Part shown: positions 1 through 8,590 of the stretch, piece by piece
Layout of the letters: every line of letters begins with the position of its first letter
Position numbering within the stretch: position 1 is the stretch's first letter
Source of the DNA: Moorella sp. E308F
GTDB taxonomy: Bacteria; Bacillota; DSM-521; Neomoorellales; Neomoorellaceae
Direction: 5' to 3'
Assembly: GCF_006538365.1 (NCBI RefSeq)
Contig: NZ_BJKN01000001.1
Span: 248,001 to 312,000, forward strand
Length of the DNA stretch: 64,000 nucleotides
The notes under the pieces: generated by a model
Databases searched by the model: none
Told to the model about the DNA's origin: nothing
The model's input: the letters and a program-made list of their open reading frames with translations, nothing else
Program-made: the position numbers and the translations under genes

Positions 1-769
1 CCTCTATTTCGGATTGGATCCAAAGAGGCGTTCCTATGACGATGATAGTATTCCCCTTTGTTTTCTGGAATTCCCATACCCGTGGTCTGCCGGATTGGAT
101 TATTTCGGAGTATTGGGCTATAGGGATTACTTCTTCCAACATGCGGCCTTGCACCCTTTGACCTGTAATACCCAGTATTTGGAGGCCGGCCTTATTTATC
201 CCTACCACTCTCCCCTGGTTATCGGTAATCACCAGTCCCAGGGGTATTATATGGAAGATGGCTTCCCCGATGCTTAAAGGGAACCCTTTTACCTCTTTTT
301 CGGACCCGAGGGTAGCCTGGCGGTAGCTTCTAGTTGCCAGCAAAGCCTGGAAGGTAAGATCTTTAAGCAATCTATTGTTTTTTTCGAGGGGAAAGAAGGA
401 ATAAGGCTCATCAAGACCAGAAACAGGGGATATGGTTGCTTCCATCTGGCAATAATGTTCCCCTGTCCCCCAGCATTTGGTTTCTTCGACCTCTATTCTT
501 TTTTTAAAGAGTTTGTTGAGAGCCCCGGCGAGCAGGCCCCCTTCCAAATAGCATAATTGCTGGCCTACAGGCGGAAAATGAGAACAAGTGAAACATTCAT
601 TCCATTTAACGGTTATTTTACCGCCTTTTACACTTTTCAACTTAAGGTTTCCTATTCCCAGGGCGCTTATTTTATCCGGTATTTCTTCCAGGTCGTTTAC
701 AGGAAGCTGACTGCCAATAGAATAGCCCGCCCGGTAATAAACTGTATTCTCCGGGGTACTGGCTAGCAT
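1..769 (-). CDS. V4R-PAS sensor-regulator, N-terminal part (runs off left edge)
   Basis: The first 256 codons of a leftward gene are open to the window edge without a stop. Residues about 1-120 resemble a V4R/XylR-N small-molecule-binding domain, with cysteines in NECFTCSHFPP and TKCWGTGEHYCQM and a GGLLAGALNKLF helix. Residues about 165-256 form a PAS domain (IPLGLVITDNQGRVVGINKA, then GITGQRVQGRMLEEVIP). In this family V4R-PAS is usually followed by a sigma-54 AAA+ and HTH module, which would lie outside the window. The ATG at 769 follows GGGGGGAG; an in-frame ATG at 793 is the alternative. The domain assignment is fairly secure; the transcription-factor role is inferred. Confidence 0.72.
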   Translation of the reverse strand, partial: MLASTPENTVYYRAGYSIGSQLPVNDLEEIPDKISALGIGNLKLKSVKGGKITVKWNECFTCSHFPPVGQQLCYLEGGLLAGALNKLFKKRIEVEETKCWGTGEHYCQMEATISPVSGLDEPYSFFPLEKNNRLLKDLTFQALLATRSYRQATLGSEKEVKGFPLSIGEAIFHIIPLGLVITDNQGRVVGINKAGLQILGITGQRVQGRMLEEVIPIAQYSEIIQSGRPRVWEFQKTKGNTIIVIGTPLWIQSEIE

Positions 770-813
770 ACCTTTTCTCCCCCCAGCGTCCATTTTTGCT
801 TCCGCTCAATTCC

Positions 814-842
814 ATTCTATCCTGTAAGATATGAAAAGTAAA
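814..842 (-). promoter_or_regulatory. sigma-A-like promoter of the V4R-PAS gene
   Basis: On the minus strand TTTACT (842-837) and TAGAAT (819-814) are separated by 17 nt and lie 45-50 nt upstream of the ATG at 769. Both boxes are near consensus. This is pattern recognition only. Confidence 0.45.
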
Positions 843-921
843 GAAGAAGGAACCCTCTGATTTCGAGCAGGCGGTTCTGTTCTTCAGGCCCGTCATTAGA
901 GGCGCAGCCCATAAATGTAAT

Positions 922-954
922 AGCGACCTGGAACTAAACCAGGTCGCTTTTTAT
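922..954. terminator. 10-bp hairpin between two leftward genes
   Basis: AGCGACCTGG pairs with CCAGGTCGCT (922-931 with 939-948) directly after the protease stop codon. The T-rich tail is on the plus-strand side; leftward RNA would see only ATTACATTT after the stem. It sits where a terminator for the protease gene is expected, but the tail orientation makes its efficiency uncertain. Confidence 0.55.
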
Positions 955-2175
955 TTAACTTGTCATGGAAGGTATCACATTTAAAGAAGTAACTGCCGGG
1001 CCTTCCCTGGCCTCATCATTAATACGGTTCCCGGCCGCCAGGAAAGAGGCGTTCACCAGCCCCGAACCCTGTTCTTCCGGCGTTAAACCCGGCAGCCTGG
1101 TGGCCGTGCTGGTGATGGTCTTTACTACCTGCCTGCCGGATATGTGCCCATCCCGGGACAGCACCAGGGCTGCAACCCCGGCAACATGGGGACAGGCCAT
1201 GGAGGTGCCGCTCATGGCCCGGTATTTACCGCCCCGGAAGGTGGAAAGGATATCAACGCCCGGAGCAGCTACCGTTACTTCCGGACCCCGGCTGCTGAAG
1301 CTGGCCAGGTTATTCTTCCGGTCAATAGCCGAAACGGCGATGACACCGGGGTAACGGGCCGGATACATGACGCTATTTTCTTTCCCCTCATTGCCGGCGG
1401 CCGCCACCAGGACCATGCCGGCCTGGACGCACCGGCGGACGGCCTCTTCCAGGGCTTGACTCGGCCGGGTGGTGCCGAAACTCATATTGACGACCTGCAT
1501 TTTATTTTGCAGCGCCCAGTCCAGGCCGGCAATGATCTCGGATATATAACCATTACCCCGGCGGTTAAAAATCTTGACGGCATAAATCTCCGCCCGGGGG
1601 GCTACCCCTACCACCCCAAAATTATTATTAAGCGCTGCAATTATCCCGGCCACATGGGTACCGTGGCCATTGCCATCCCCGGCCTCCCAGCCGGGAAATT
1701 TGATATTCTTGGTACCACGGATGTTAGCTTTCAGGTCGGGGTGGCTGGCATCAATCCCCGTATCCAGGATGGCCACCTTCACCTTCTCTCCGGCCGCCTC
1801 CTGCCAGGCCTTTGGTGCGCCAATACATTCCACTCCCCAGGGGATGGTCTGCTCCCTTTGCCGCAATTTAACTGCCGGCAGGGCTACTGTCTGGACCAGG
1901 AAATCGTCTTCAATTAAAAGGACATCCGGGTGTAAGCCCAGCTCTGCAAGGGCCTGCCCCTGTTCCGGTATCCTTACTGCCAGGGCATGCACCAGGGGTA
2001 ATTCGCGTACTACCCGCCCGCCCTTTTTCAGGACTGTTTCATGACAACTGCTCAAGGGCCGGTGCTTGCGGAACATGATAATTTTCCGGCTGCCGTAATC
2101 GCTACCCAGCCGGGTAATGGAAACGCCGGCCATCGCTACTACACCGGCATAATAAGCCAGCAAAACAGGCCACAT
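955..2175 (-). CDS. Subtilisin-like serine protease (S8 family)
   Basis: A 406-residue S8 peptidase. The catalytic triad is visible as Asp138 (AILDTGID), His171 (NGHGTHVAG) and Ser325 (SGTSMACPHVAG), with the oxyanion Asn262 in AAAGNEG. Residues 1-22 are hydrophobic and could act as a signal or anchor, and residues about 45-100 resemble an inhibitor-type propeptide, so export and self-processing are likely. The ATG follows GGAGGGG at 7 nt. The gene stands alone between hairpins. Its substrate is unknown; spore-associated or nutritional proteolysis are both possible. Confidence 0.9.
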   Translation of the reverse strand: MWPVLLAYYAGVVAMAGVSITRLGSDYGSRKIIMFRKHRPLSSCHETVLKKGGRVVRELPLVHALAVRIPEQGQALAELGLHPDVLLIEDDFLVQTVALPAVKLRQREQTIPWGVECIGAPKAWQEAAGEKVKVAILDTGIDASHPDLKANIRGTKNIKFPGWEAGDGNGHGTHVAGIIAALNNNFGVVGVAPRAEIYAVKIFNRRGNGYISEIIAGLDWALQNKMQVVNMSFGTTRPSQALEEAVRRCVQAGMVLVAAAGNEGKENSVMYPARYPGVIAVSAIDRKNNLASFSSRGPEVTVAAPGVDILSTFRGGKYRAMSGTSMACPHVAGVAALVLSRDGHISGRQVVKTITSTATRLPGLTPEEQGSGLVNASFLAAGNRINDEAREGPAVTSLNVIPSMTS

Positions 2176-2273
2176 GGTTAACCCCTCCTATGCTCCATTC
2201 TATGTATTGCTGCTGGAGGGGGTTAAATAAATTAAACCCGGCCGGCAGAAAATATTTTTCCCTTTTCTGATTA

Positions 2274-2301
2274 ACCATCAGACCTGGAACTGCATATGCT
2301 A
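2274..2301 (+). promoter_or_regulatory. possible sigma-K-type promoter of the small membrane peptides
   Basis: AC at 2274-2275, a 17-nt spacer, and CATATGCTA at 2293-2301 fit the mother-cell sigma-K pattern (AC, 16-17 nt, CATANNNTA). It lies 44 nt before the first small gene. The motif is short and can occur by chance. Confidence 0.33.
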
Positions 2302-2344
2302 GGTCTAGAAAAGGTCCCTGCAAAGGGAAAAGGAGGGTATTTTA

Positions 2345-2446
2345 ATGACACAAGAATTATTGTGGTGGTTTATTATCATCATCCCGGTCATCATTATCAT
2401 CCCCATCATCTTCCTGTTCTTCTTGTTCCCGTTAAATACTAAGTAG
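2345..2446 (+). CDS. tiny membrane peptide 1 (33 aa)
   Basis: ATG follows AAAAGGAGG at a good distance and opens a 33-residue peptide starting MTQELLWWFIIII. It is essentially one transmembrane helix of Ile, Val, Pro and Phe ending in NTK. A second peptide of the same design starts 12 nt after the stop, so the two form a transcription unit closed by strong terminators. No family was recognised. The strong ribosome binding sites and the paralogous pair argue for real genes; a spore-envelope role is only a guess from the promoter-like motif. Confidence 0.68.
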   Translation: MTQELLWWFIIIIPVIIIIPIIFLFFLFPLNTK

Positions 2447-2458
2447 GAGGAATTTTTA

Positions 2459-2569
2459 ATGGGCGGCCATGGTTTTAACTTCTGGTGGTTGTTTATTCCT
2501 ATTATCGTGATTATCATCATCCCCATTTTCTTTATCTTCTTCATCCCTCTCAGTGCAGCCAATGCATGA
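2459..2569 (+). CDS. tiny membrane peptide 2 (36 aa)
   Basis: ATG follows TAGGAGGAA, which overlaps the stop region of the preceding gene. The 36-residue product begins MGGHGFNFWWLFIPIIV, consists of one hydrophobic helix with central prolines, and ends LSAANA. Its WW...FIPII...IIIIPI pattern matches that of the upstream peptide, so the pair probably arose by duplication. Function unknown. An apparent ORF on the opposite strand here is a shadow of the repetitive Ile/Phe codons. Confidence 0.68.
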   Translation: MGGHGFNFWWLFIPIIVIIIIPIFFIFFIPLSAANA

Positions 2570-2576
2570 GCGGGAA

Positions 2577-2603
2577 AACCCCGGCCCCGCCGGGGTTTTA
2601 ATA
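2577..2603 (+). terminator. intrinsic terminator of the small peptide pair
   Basis: AACCCCGGC pairs with GCCGGGGTT around a 3-nt loop, followed by TTAATAT, 7 nt after the stop of the second peptide. Confidence 0.8.
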
Positions 2604-2605
2604 TA

Positions 2606-2640
2606 AAGGCCCCGGGCTTTCCAACCCGGGGCCCTTTTAT
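2606..2640. terminator. bidirectional terminator
   Basis: GGCCCCGGG (2608-2616) pairs with CCCGGGGCC (2625-2633). It is flanked by a T run on the plus side and, read leftward, by TTTATATT. It separates the convergent small peptides and the 111-aa gene. Confidence 0.78.
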
Positions 2641-2676
2641 ACTGCTAGCGGTACCGTTACCGCTATGGTAATGTAT

Positions 2677-3012
2677 TTAACTTTTTTGCCAGCTTTTGAG
2701 AAACTCCTGGATATCCGGCGGCAGGGGCTGGCCGTTATTAATCTCCCCCGCCATCCCTTCAATTAGCTGGGCAAGCTGTTTCTTCATCTCCGGGCTCAGA
2801 TCTTTGGTCATGTTGTTAACAAAGCTGGCCATATCTACCTGGCCGTCCGGGAACATGGCAGCAGGATCTATACCCGCTTGAGCCATTATTTCTTGCACGA
2901 CAGCAGGGTTATCGGGCGTTATGCCCATTTCTTTAAAAACCTGTCCCAGGGATTTCCCGCTGGTAGCTGCTTCAATGACGCGCTGGCGCAGGGCATCCAG
3001 ATCAGCACTCAC
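2677..3012 (-). CDS. small helical protein of unknown function
   Basis: About 111 residues, highly charged and predicted mostly helical, with no membrane segment. The N-terminal part reads ADLDALRQRVIEAATSGKS and the C-terminal half contains LSPEMKKQLAQLIEGMAGEI. The GTG at 3012 is preferred because GAGGTGAGG lies just upstream; a GTG at 3021 in the same frame is possible. It precedes a terminator and follows the divergent end of a chemoreceptor gene. Not recognised as a known family. Confidence 0.7.
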   Translation of the reverse strand: MSADLDALRQRVIEAATSGKSLGQVFKEMGITPDNPAVVQEIMAQAGIDPAAMFPDGQVDMASFVNNMTKDLSPEMKKQLAQLIEGMAGEINNGQPLPPDIQEFLKSWQKS

Positions 3013-3084
3013 ATACCTCACCTCGCATAAAATTTACCCTTGATCATTATATGCCCTGCGGTCTCCTTTAGTGCCCGCCAGCTG

Positions 3085-4743
3085 TTATTTTTCCGCCGGC
3101 GCTATATTGGCTGCCAGGACGCCAATGATGCGGCCGTCATCAGCGCGTACAGGAACAGAGATGGTGATGGCCACCCGGTTGGAGCTCTGGGTTACATAGG
3201 GCTCGCTGGCATAACGTTCCCCCCTTATGGCCGCCTGGAACCATGGCCGGAAGGACCAGTTGGTCACTCCCGCATCCGGCCGGTTATAAATAGTTGCTCC
3301 GTCCGGTAGGGTGGCAATCAAGGTCTGGATAATAGCTGACTCGCTGAAGGCGGCGTCAAGGAACGGCGCCAGGGTGGCGGCTTCCATTTTCTTAACAACA
3401 GGATCGGCGGCCAGCTTTTCCAGTAAGGCATAACCCTGGTTAACAAGTTCCCGGCGCAGTTCCTGGTCCCACCCGTCCCGGGTAAAACCGGCAGCTATGG
3501 TAAAGAAATTCTGCGCCATGGCCGCAAACTGGCGCGTATTCTCTTCCACCACCGCCATAGCAGCCTTTTGTTCCTGCGTTGCAGCCGATACCTCTTCAAT
3601 GCTGGCCGCCGTTTCCTGGGCCACGGCTGCCATGCGGGTGGCAGCATCGTTTACCTCCCGCACCCTGGCCAGCTGGTTCTGGGCCTGGTGGCTGATGTTG
3701 GTCATGACTTCGGCGGCCTTATTGATCGCCTGGCTTACGGCCATAAAATTCTCTTTCACCTGGGTCCCGCGCTGGAGGTTGCTCCGGACCAGCTCGACAT
3801 TTTTATCCACCTGGGCCGCTGTCTGGCGCGCCTCTTCGCTGATAGCTGCCGCCAGGGAGGTTATATTCTGGGCGGCCGCCGCCGACTGTTCGGCCAGTTT
3901 CCGCACCTCTTCGGCCACCACAGCAAAACCACGGCCCTGCTCCCCGGCGCGTGCGGCTTCAATGGCGGCATTCAAAGCGAGCAGGTTGGTCTGATCGGCA
4001 ATGGCCGTGACCGCCTGGACCAGGGTATTAATCTGCTCCATTTTATTTTCCAGCTGCCGCATGCGGCCGGCCGCCTCCTGGATGGAAGCGGCCCCGGCCT
4101 TGATTTCCTGAAGTAATTGCTCAAAAAGTCGGCGACCTTCCTCTTCCTTGCTCCTAACTTCCATCCCTAACTCCGTACCCAGCCCGGCCCGGTCGCTGAT
4201 ATCTTCCGCCAGGTTGTGTAACGTTTTGATATTTTCCGCCACCTTCTGGGTGGCTCCCGCCTGCTCGTCGGCACCGCCGGCAATCTCCTGGATGGCTGCC
4301 GTTACCTCTTCCAGGTTGCGATGGCTGGTACCGGCGCTTTCCTGGAGATTTCGGGAAAAATAAGACAGTTCATCAGCGGTACGCTGCATGCGACCCACCA
4401 GGCGGTAAAAACTGTCCAGGACGGCAGTTACCGGCCCCTGGAAACTCTCCCCTAACTGCGCCCCGGTCAGAGATTGTTCTGCTCGTACCGGATCGCCTTC
4501 GCCAAGCAAATTAAGAAATTGCATCACCCGTTGCAAGGGGCGCATCCATTTTATGTATAGATTGAGAAGGATAACCAGGCTTAAAATCAAACCCAGGGCC
4601 CCCGCCACAATGGCCGGTAAAAGGAGCAATTGCCAGCTAACGCCCTGGACGGCTACCAGCGCTGTTCCTACCGTCCCCGGGCCCAGAGCCAAAAAAAGCA
4701 AGAGAATAAAATAGAAAAGTTTAGTGCGAAGATTAATTACCAA
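3085..4743 (-). CDS. methyl-accepting chemotaxis protein with C-terminal Cache-like domain
   Basis: A 552-residue chemoreceptor. Two hydrophobic helices lie at about residues 8-31 and 37-63 with only a short periplasmic loop between them, followed by a HAMP-like stretch. The cytoplasmic signalling coiled coil spans about 120-415, and its conserved hairpin tip is visible around [20 protein letters not shown] and [10 protein letters not shown] (residues 248-287). After the coiled coil come about 120 residues with a Cache/PDC-like pattern ([40 protein letters not shown]). Cache domains normally sit outside the membrane before the coil, so this sensor is probably intracellular. The TTG start follows GGAGGTGGAGGAAA. 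Confidence 0.9.
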   Translation of the reverse strand: MVINLRTKLFYFILLLFLALGPGTVGTALVAVQGVSWQLLLLPAIVAGALGLILSLVILLNLYIKWMRPLQRVMQFLNLLGEGDPVRAEQSLTGAQLGESFQGPVTAVLDSFYRLVGRMQRTADELSYFSRNLQESAGTSHRNLEEVTAAIQEIAGGADEQAGATQKVAENIKTLHNLAEDISDRAGLGTELGMEVRSKEEEGRRLFEQLLQEIKAGAASIQEAAGRMRQLENKMEQINTLVQAVTAIADQTNLLALNAAIEAARAGEQGRGFAVVAEEVRKLAEQSAAAAQNITSLAAAISEEARQTAAQVDKNVELVRSNLQRGTQVKENFMAVSQAINKAAEVMTNISHQAQNQLARVREVNDAATRMAAVAQETAASIEEVSAATQEQKAAMAVVEENTRQFAAMAQNFFTIAAGFTRDGWDQELRRELVNQGYALLEKLAADPVVKKMEAATLAPFLDAAFSESAIIQTLIATLPDGATIYNRPDAGVTNWSFRPWFQAAIRGERYASEPYVTQSSNRVAITISVPVRADDGRIIGVLAANIAPAEK

Positions 4744-4944
4744 TTTCCTCCACCTCCCGGCATTATTCTTTATATTAACATATTTTTCCGCATTTGACTA
4801 GATAAAAGCGCGGCGAGATAGAGGTTGGTCAGGTTGTCAGGCAGGCAGGTGCTCCTTCAGGTAGATCCGTATCCTATTGCCGGGTAGCCAGTTACTGAAA
4901 CATCCCGAACCATGCAGGAAGCCCGCCGGGGTATCTAGTGGTAA
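4744..4944. other. intergenic, nothing recognised
   Basis: About 200 bases between the chemoreceptor start and the hisIE stop. I see no convincing gene, hairpin with T run, or repeat. Confidence 0.5.
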
Positions 4945-5760
4945 TCACTGGCGTTTTTTGGCCAAAGGATCTTTTACCGGCAGGCGAGCGGCCAGTTCGG
5001 CAGCCAACTGTCCCGGTTCCAGATCATGGTAGGCCAGCAAAACCAGGGTGTGGTAATAGAGGTCGGCGAGCTCGTATAAAATTTCCCGCCGGCTGTCGTT
5101 TTTAGAGGCAATGATGGTTTCACCGGCCTCTTCGCCGATTTTTTTCAGGATTTTATCCTGGCCGTTATTAAAGAGATAGGTCGTGTAGGAGCCTTCCGGC
5201 CGGGTGGCCTGGCGTTCTTTAATCACCCGGAAGACTTCTGCCAGGATAGTTCCCAGGTCGGCAGTAGCCGGGCCGGATGTTTCTACCTGGCTGCCCGGGG
5301 TCGCCGGGTACAGGACAACCTGCCGGGCGCCGTGCAGGTCTGTCCAGCCCCGTTCATCCGGCCCGCTATCGGCTTGCTTCCTCTCTGTCCGCCCCTTTTC
5401 GCCCTGCCTGTTGCTGCCGGGTCTGCTAACCTGCATGGGGAGGGAGTTATGAAAGCAGGAAAATTCCCCTTCGTGGCAGGCCACTCCTATCTGGCGGACC
5501 TGGAAGAGCAAGGCATCGGCGTCACAATCGTAGCTGGCATTGACAATATACTGGCGATGGCCCGAGGTGGCCCCTTTATGCCAGAGTTCCCGGCGGCTGC
5601 GGCTGTAAAACCACGTCTCGCCGGTAGCCAGGGTGCGGGCCAGGGCTTCCCGGTTCATATAGGCCAGCATCAACACCCGGCCGCTTTCTACATCCTGGAT
5701 AATGGCCGGGATTAAGCCGTCGGCATTAAAGCGAATTTCCTCAGGTATGGTAACACCCAT
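4945..5760 (-). CDS. hisIE: bifunctional phosphoribosyl-AMP cyclohydrolase / phosphoribosyl-ATP pyrophosphohydrolase
   Basis: Catalyses steps 2 and 3 of histidine synthesis. The HisI domain fills residues about 1-115 ([48 protein letters not shown]). The HisE domain starts near residue 165 ([40 protein letters not shown]). Between them lies an unusually long, charged and low-complexity linker of about 55 residues. The ATG at 5760 is preferred because GGAGGA precedes it; a longer in-frame start at 5826 lacks a binding site. It is the last gene of the his operon. Confidence 0.93.
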   Translation of the reverse strand: MGVTIPEEIRFNADGLIPAIIQDVESGRVLMLAYMNREALARTLATGETWFYSRSRRELWHKGATSGHRQYIVNASYDCDADALLFQVRQIGVACHEGEFSCFHNSLPMQVSRPGSNRQGEKGRTERKQADSGPDERGWTDLHGARQVVLYPATPGSQVETSGPATADLGTILAEVFRVIKERQATRPEGSYTTYLFNNGQDKILKKIGEEAGETIIASKNDSRREILYELADLYYHTLVLLAYHDLEPGQLAAELAARLPVKDPLAKKRQ

Positions 5761-5840
5761 AAGCAAATATCCTCCGCATATAGCATATTTCGTAAAGGAG
5801 CATGTGCCTGCACACTCAAGAGCCATGCGTCTTCCTGCTC

Positions 5841-6599
5841 TTATAAACGTATGGGCACGCCGCGCCCGGCCAGGTAACGCTTGGCTTCCCCTATAGTATA
5901 GGTGCCAAAGTGAAAGATAGAGGCCGCCAGGACGGCGTCGGCACGGCCTGCCGTCAGGCCTTCATACAGGTGCTCTAGCTTCCCCACGCCGCCGGAGGCG
6001 ATTACAGGGATGCTGACAGCTGTGCTTATGGCTGCCGTCAGTTCCACGTCGTAGCCTTCTAAAGTACCGTCGCAATCCATACTGGTGAGCAGGATCTCCC
6101 CGGCCCCCAGCTCCTCCACCTGCCGGGCCCACTCCAGGGCGTCTTTTCCCGTTGGCTGGCGGCCGCCGTGGGTATAAACCTCCCAGGAACCGGGGCCGGT
6201 ACGGCGGGCATCGATGGCTACCACTACGCACTGGCTGCCGAAACGTCGGGCTGCCATGGCCACGAGACTGGGATCCAGCACGGCGGCCGTATTCAGGGAA
6301 ACCTTGTCGGCCCCGGCGGCCAGCATGCGGCGAATATCTTCCACCGTGCGCAGGCCACCCCCTACGGTAAAGGGGATAAAGACCTCCTCAGCCACACGCC
6401 GGGCCACGTCGACCATAATCTCCCGTCCTTCGGCCGAGGCCGAGATATCCAGGAAGACCAATTCATCGGCGCCGGCGCGGTCATAGGCAGCTGCCAGCTC
6501 TACCGGGTCCCCGGCATCCCTTAAGTTTAAAAAATTGGTCCCCTTAACTACCCGCCCGTGGTCCACGTCCAGGCAGGGAATAATCCGCCGGGTAAGCAT
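5841..6599 (-). CDS. hisF: imidazole glycerol phosphate synthase, cyclase subunit
   Basis: A (beta/alpha)8 barrel of 252 residues. It begins [20 protein letters not shown] with catalytic Asp11, and the second catalytic Asp lies in VVVAIDARR. Phosphate-binding loops VGGGLRT and [11 protein letters not shown] are present. It works as a complex with HisH, making imidazole glycerol phosphate and AICAR from PRFAR and glutamine-derived ammonia. It starts 6 nt after the hisA stop, so the two are probably translated together. Confidence 0.96.
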   Translation of the reverse strand: MLTRRIIPCLDVDHGRVVKGTNFLNLRDAGDPVELAAAYDRAGADELVFLDISASAEGREIMVDVARRVAEEVFIPFTVGGGLRTVEDIRRMLAAGADKVSLNTAAVLDPSLVAMAARRFGSQCVVVAIDARRTGPGSWEVYTHGGRQPTGKDALEWARQVEELGAGEILLTSMDCDGTLEGYDVELTAAISTAVSIPVIASGGVGKLEHLYEGLTAGRADAVLAASIFHFGTYTIGEAKRYLAGRGVPIRL

Positions 6600-6605
6600 C
6601 TTAAA

Positions 6606-7337
6606 TCAATCCTCCTCCCCGGCCACGGCCATGGCTTCTTCCAGGGTAAAGTTGCCGTTGTAAAGGGCCCGTCCCAGGATGGCACCTTCCACGCCTTCCT
6701 TTTCCAGGCCCCGCAGGGCGCGGACGTCGTCCAGGCTGGCAATACCACCGGAGGCAATGACTTTCAGGCCGCTCCTCCTGGCAACCTCCCTGGTGGCGGC
6801 AAGATTGGGTCCCTGGAGAGTACCGTCGCGGCTGATATCAGTAAAGATGGCCCGCTTTACCCCCAGGGCAGCCATGCGGCCGGCAAAGTCAAGGGCCCTT
6901 TCCTCCACTGTTGCCGCCCAGCCTTCCACGGCTACCATCCCTTCGCGGCTATCAATACCGACGGCCACCTGGTCACCAAAGCGCACAACAGCCTCAGCAA
7001 CTATCTCCGGGTTGGTGATGGCTACCGTCCCCAGGACGGCCCGGGCCGCCCCAGCAGCGAGCAGGTCTTTAAGGCTTTCCAGGTTGCGGATGCCACCTCC
7101 CACCTGGACCGGGATGTGCACCTCTTTGATTATGGCCGCAATAACCTCCATATTCCGCGGCCGGCCGGCGAAGGCCCCGTCCAGGTCCACCACATGGAGC
7201 CAGCGGGCGCCCCTGGCCACCCAGCCCCTGGCCACAGCCACCGGGTCGGTGGAGTAGATAGTTTCGGCTTCCGGCCGCCCCTGGTAAAGGCGCACGCAGC
7301 GCCCTTCCCGCAGGTCAATGGCAGGCAGAATCAACAC
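6606..7337 (-). CDS. hisA: phosphoribosylformimino-AICAR ribotide isomerase
   Basis: 243 residues, a (beta/alpha)8 isomerase homologous to HisF. The N-terminus MLILPAIDLREGRCVRLYQG carries the catalytic Asp8. VGGGIRNLES and ASGGIASLDDV are the two phosphate-binding loops. It converts ProFAR to PRFAR. Its start overlaps the end of hisH by 23 nt. Confidence 0.96.
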   Translation of the reverse strand: MLILPAIDLREGRCVRLYQGRPEAETIYSTDPVAVARGWVARGARWLHVVDLDGAFAGRPRNMEVIAAIIKEVHIPVQVGGGIRNLESLKDLLAAGAARAVLGTVAITNPEIVAEAVVRFGDQVAVGIDSREGMVAVEGWAATVEERALDFAGRMAALGVKRAIFTDISRDGTLQGPNLAATREVARRSGLKVIASGGIASLDDVRALRGLEKEGVEGAILGRALYNGNFTLEEAMAVAGEED

Positions 7338-7947
7338 GGTTTACCAGCTCCCCAAAGTTTTTTAAAACCTCCAGGCCCCAGCGGCTGCTTTTTTCCGGGT
7401 GGAACTGGACCCCGAAGAGGTTATCCCGCTGGATGCTTACGGCAAAGGTTAAACCATAATCCGTAGTACCGGTAACTATGGTTTTATCGGCGGGGTCAAT
7501 ATAATACGAATGGACAAAGTAAAAGTTCGTGCCCGTGGGTACACCCTGGAAAAGCTCTCCGGGCTTTAGCAATTGCACCTGGTTCCAGCCCATGTGGGGA
7601 ACCTTAAACCCTGGCGGTAGGCGTTTAACTTCGCCCGGTAAAAGGTTTAGACCTTCCACCGGACCCCCTTCTTCACTGGTGCTGAAGAGGAGCTGCAACC
7701 CCAGGCAAATGCCCAGGAAGGGTACACCCCGCCGCACAACTTTCCGGATGGCTTCCACCAGGCCCCTCTCCTGCAAGTTGGCCATGGCGTCGGCAAAGGC
7801 TCCCACGCCGGGCAGGATAACGCCGGGAGCAGCAAGCACTACCTCCGGGTCAGAGGTTATCTCCGCCGGGTAACCTAGTTTGGCCAGGGCCTTCTGAACG
7901 CTCAAGAGATTGCCCATACCGTAATCGATAATAGCTAACGGCCGCAT
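7315..7947 (-). CDS. hisH: imidazole glycerol phosphate synthase, glutamine amidotransferase subunit
   Basis: 210-residue class I glutamine amidotransferase. The nucleophile Cys is in FLGICLGLQLLF and the His-Glu pair is in VQFHPEKS. The N-terminal IDYGMGNLLSVQKAL is typical of HisH. It supplies ammonia to HisF. The gene sits between hisB and hisA, overlapping hisA. Confidence 0.96.
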   Translation of the reverse strand: MRPLAIIDYGMGNLLSVQKALAKLGYPAEITSDPEVVLAAPGVILPGVGAFADAMANLQERGLVEAIRKVVRRGVPFLGICLGLQLLFSTSEEGGPVEGLNLLPGEVKRLPPGFKVPHMGWNQVQLLKPGELFQGVPTGTNFYFVHSYYIDPADKTIVTGTTDYGLTFAVSIQRDNLFGVQFHPEKSSRWGLEVLKNFGELVNRVDSACH

Positions 7948-7999
7948 TTTGCTTCCTCCGCAAATAACTTTGTCGCAGGCTGGTATTGTCTAACCCTTA

Positions 8000-8590
8000 T
8001 CAGTCCAGGCTACCCTTGGTAGAAGGGGGACCTTCTACCCGGGGATCGCGGCTGGCGGCCTCCCTGATGGCCCGGCCCAGGGCTTTAAAGAGGGCCTCGG
8101 CGACATGATGGCCGTTGCGCCCGGCAAGCTTTTGCACGTGGAGGGTCAGGCGGCTGTGGTTAACAAAAGCCCGCAGGAATTCCTCCAGCAGTTCTGTCTC
8201 CAGGCTGCCGATCCGGCCCGGGGGCAGGTCCAGGTTACAAGCAAGGTAGGGCCGGCCGCTGAAGTCCAGGGCCACCTGGACCAGGGCCTCATCCATGGGT
8301 ACCAGGGCGCTGCCGTAGCGATTAATCCCGGCTTTATCGCCCAGGGCCTTTTTGATGGCCTCTCCCAGGCAGATACCGATATCTTCCACAGTATGGTGAT
8401 TGTCAACTTCCAGGTCGCCCTCAGCCCAGATTTTCAGGTCCAGGAGGCCATGGCGGGCCAGCTGGGCCAGCAGGTGATCAAAAAAAGGGATACCGCTGCT
8501 CCCCTGCCATTTGCCGCTGCCGTCCAGGTCGAGCTTAACGCGAATGCTGGTTTCTGTGGTCTGACGCTCAATCAAGGCCTCGCGACTCAT
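8000..8590 (-). CDS. hisB: imidazoleglycerol-phosphate dehydratase
   Basis: 196 residues, a monofunctional IGPD without the phosphatase domain seen in enterobacteria. Metal-binding motifs are visible in FFDHLLAQLARHG, DNHHTVEDIG and, near the C-terminus, GRNGHHVAEALFKALGRA. It dehydrates imidazole glycerol phosphate. The start overlaps the hisD stop by 4 nt (ATGA). No hisC lies between hisD and hisB, so the aminotransferase and the histidinol phosphatase must be encoded elsewhere. Confidence 0.96.
   Translation of the reverse strand: MSREALIERQTTETSIRVKLDLDGSGKWQGSSGIPFFDHLLAQLARHGLLDLKIWAEGDLEVDNHHTVEDIGICLGEAIKKALGDKAGINRYGSALVPMDEALVQVALDFSGRPYLACNLDLPPGRIGSLETELLEEFLRAFVNHSRLTLHVQKLAGRNGHHVAEALFKALGRAIREAASRDPRVEGPPSTKGSLD

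Noticed and set aside
2305-2562. Minus-strand frame rich in Met/Ile/Lys over the tiny membrane peptides
   Set aside because: It mirrors the Ile/Phe codons of the two plus-strand peptides, which have strong ribosome sites; the minus frame has none.
6558-7466. A 302-codon open frame on the plus strand inside hisA/hisH
   Set aside because: It is antisense to strongly recognised his genes, with Pro/Gly/His-rich composition typical of a GC-rich shadow frame and no family similarity.
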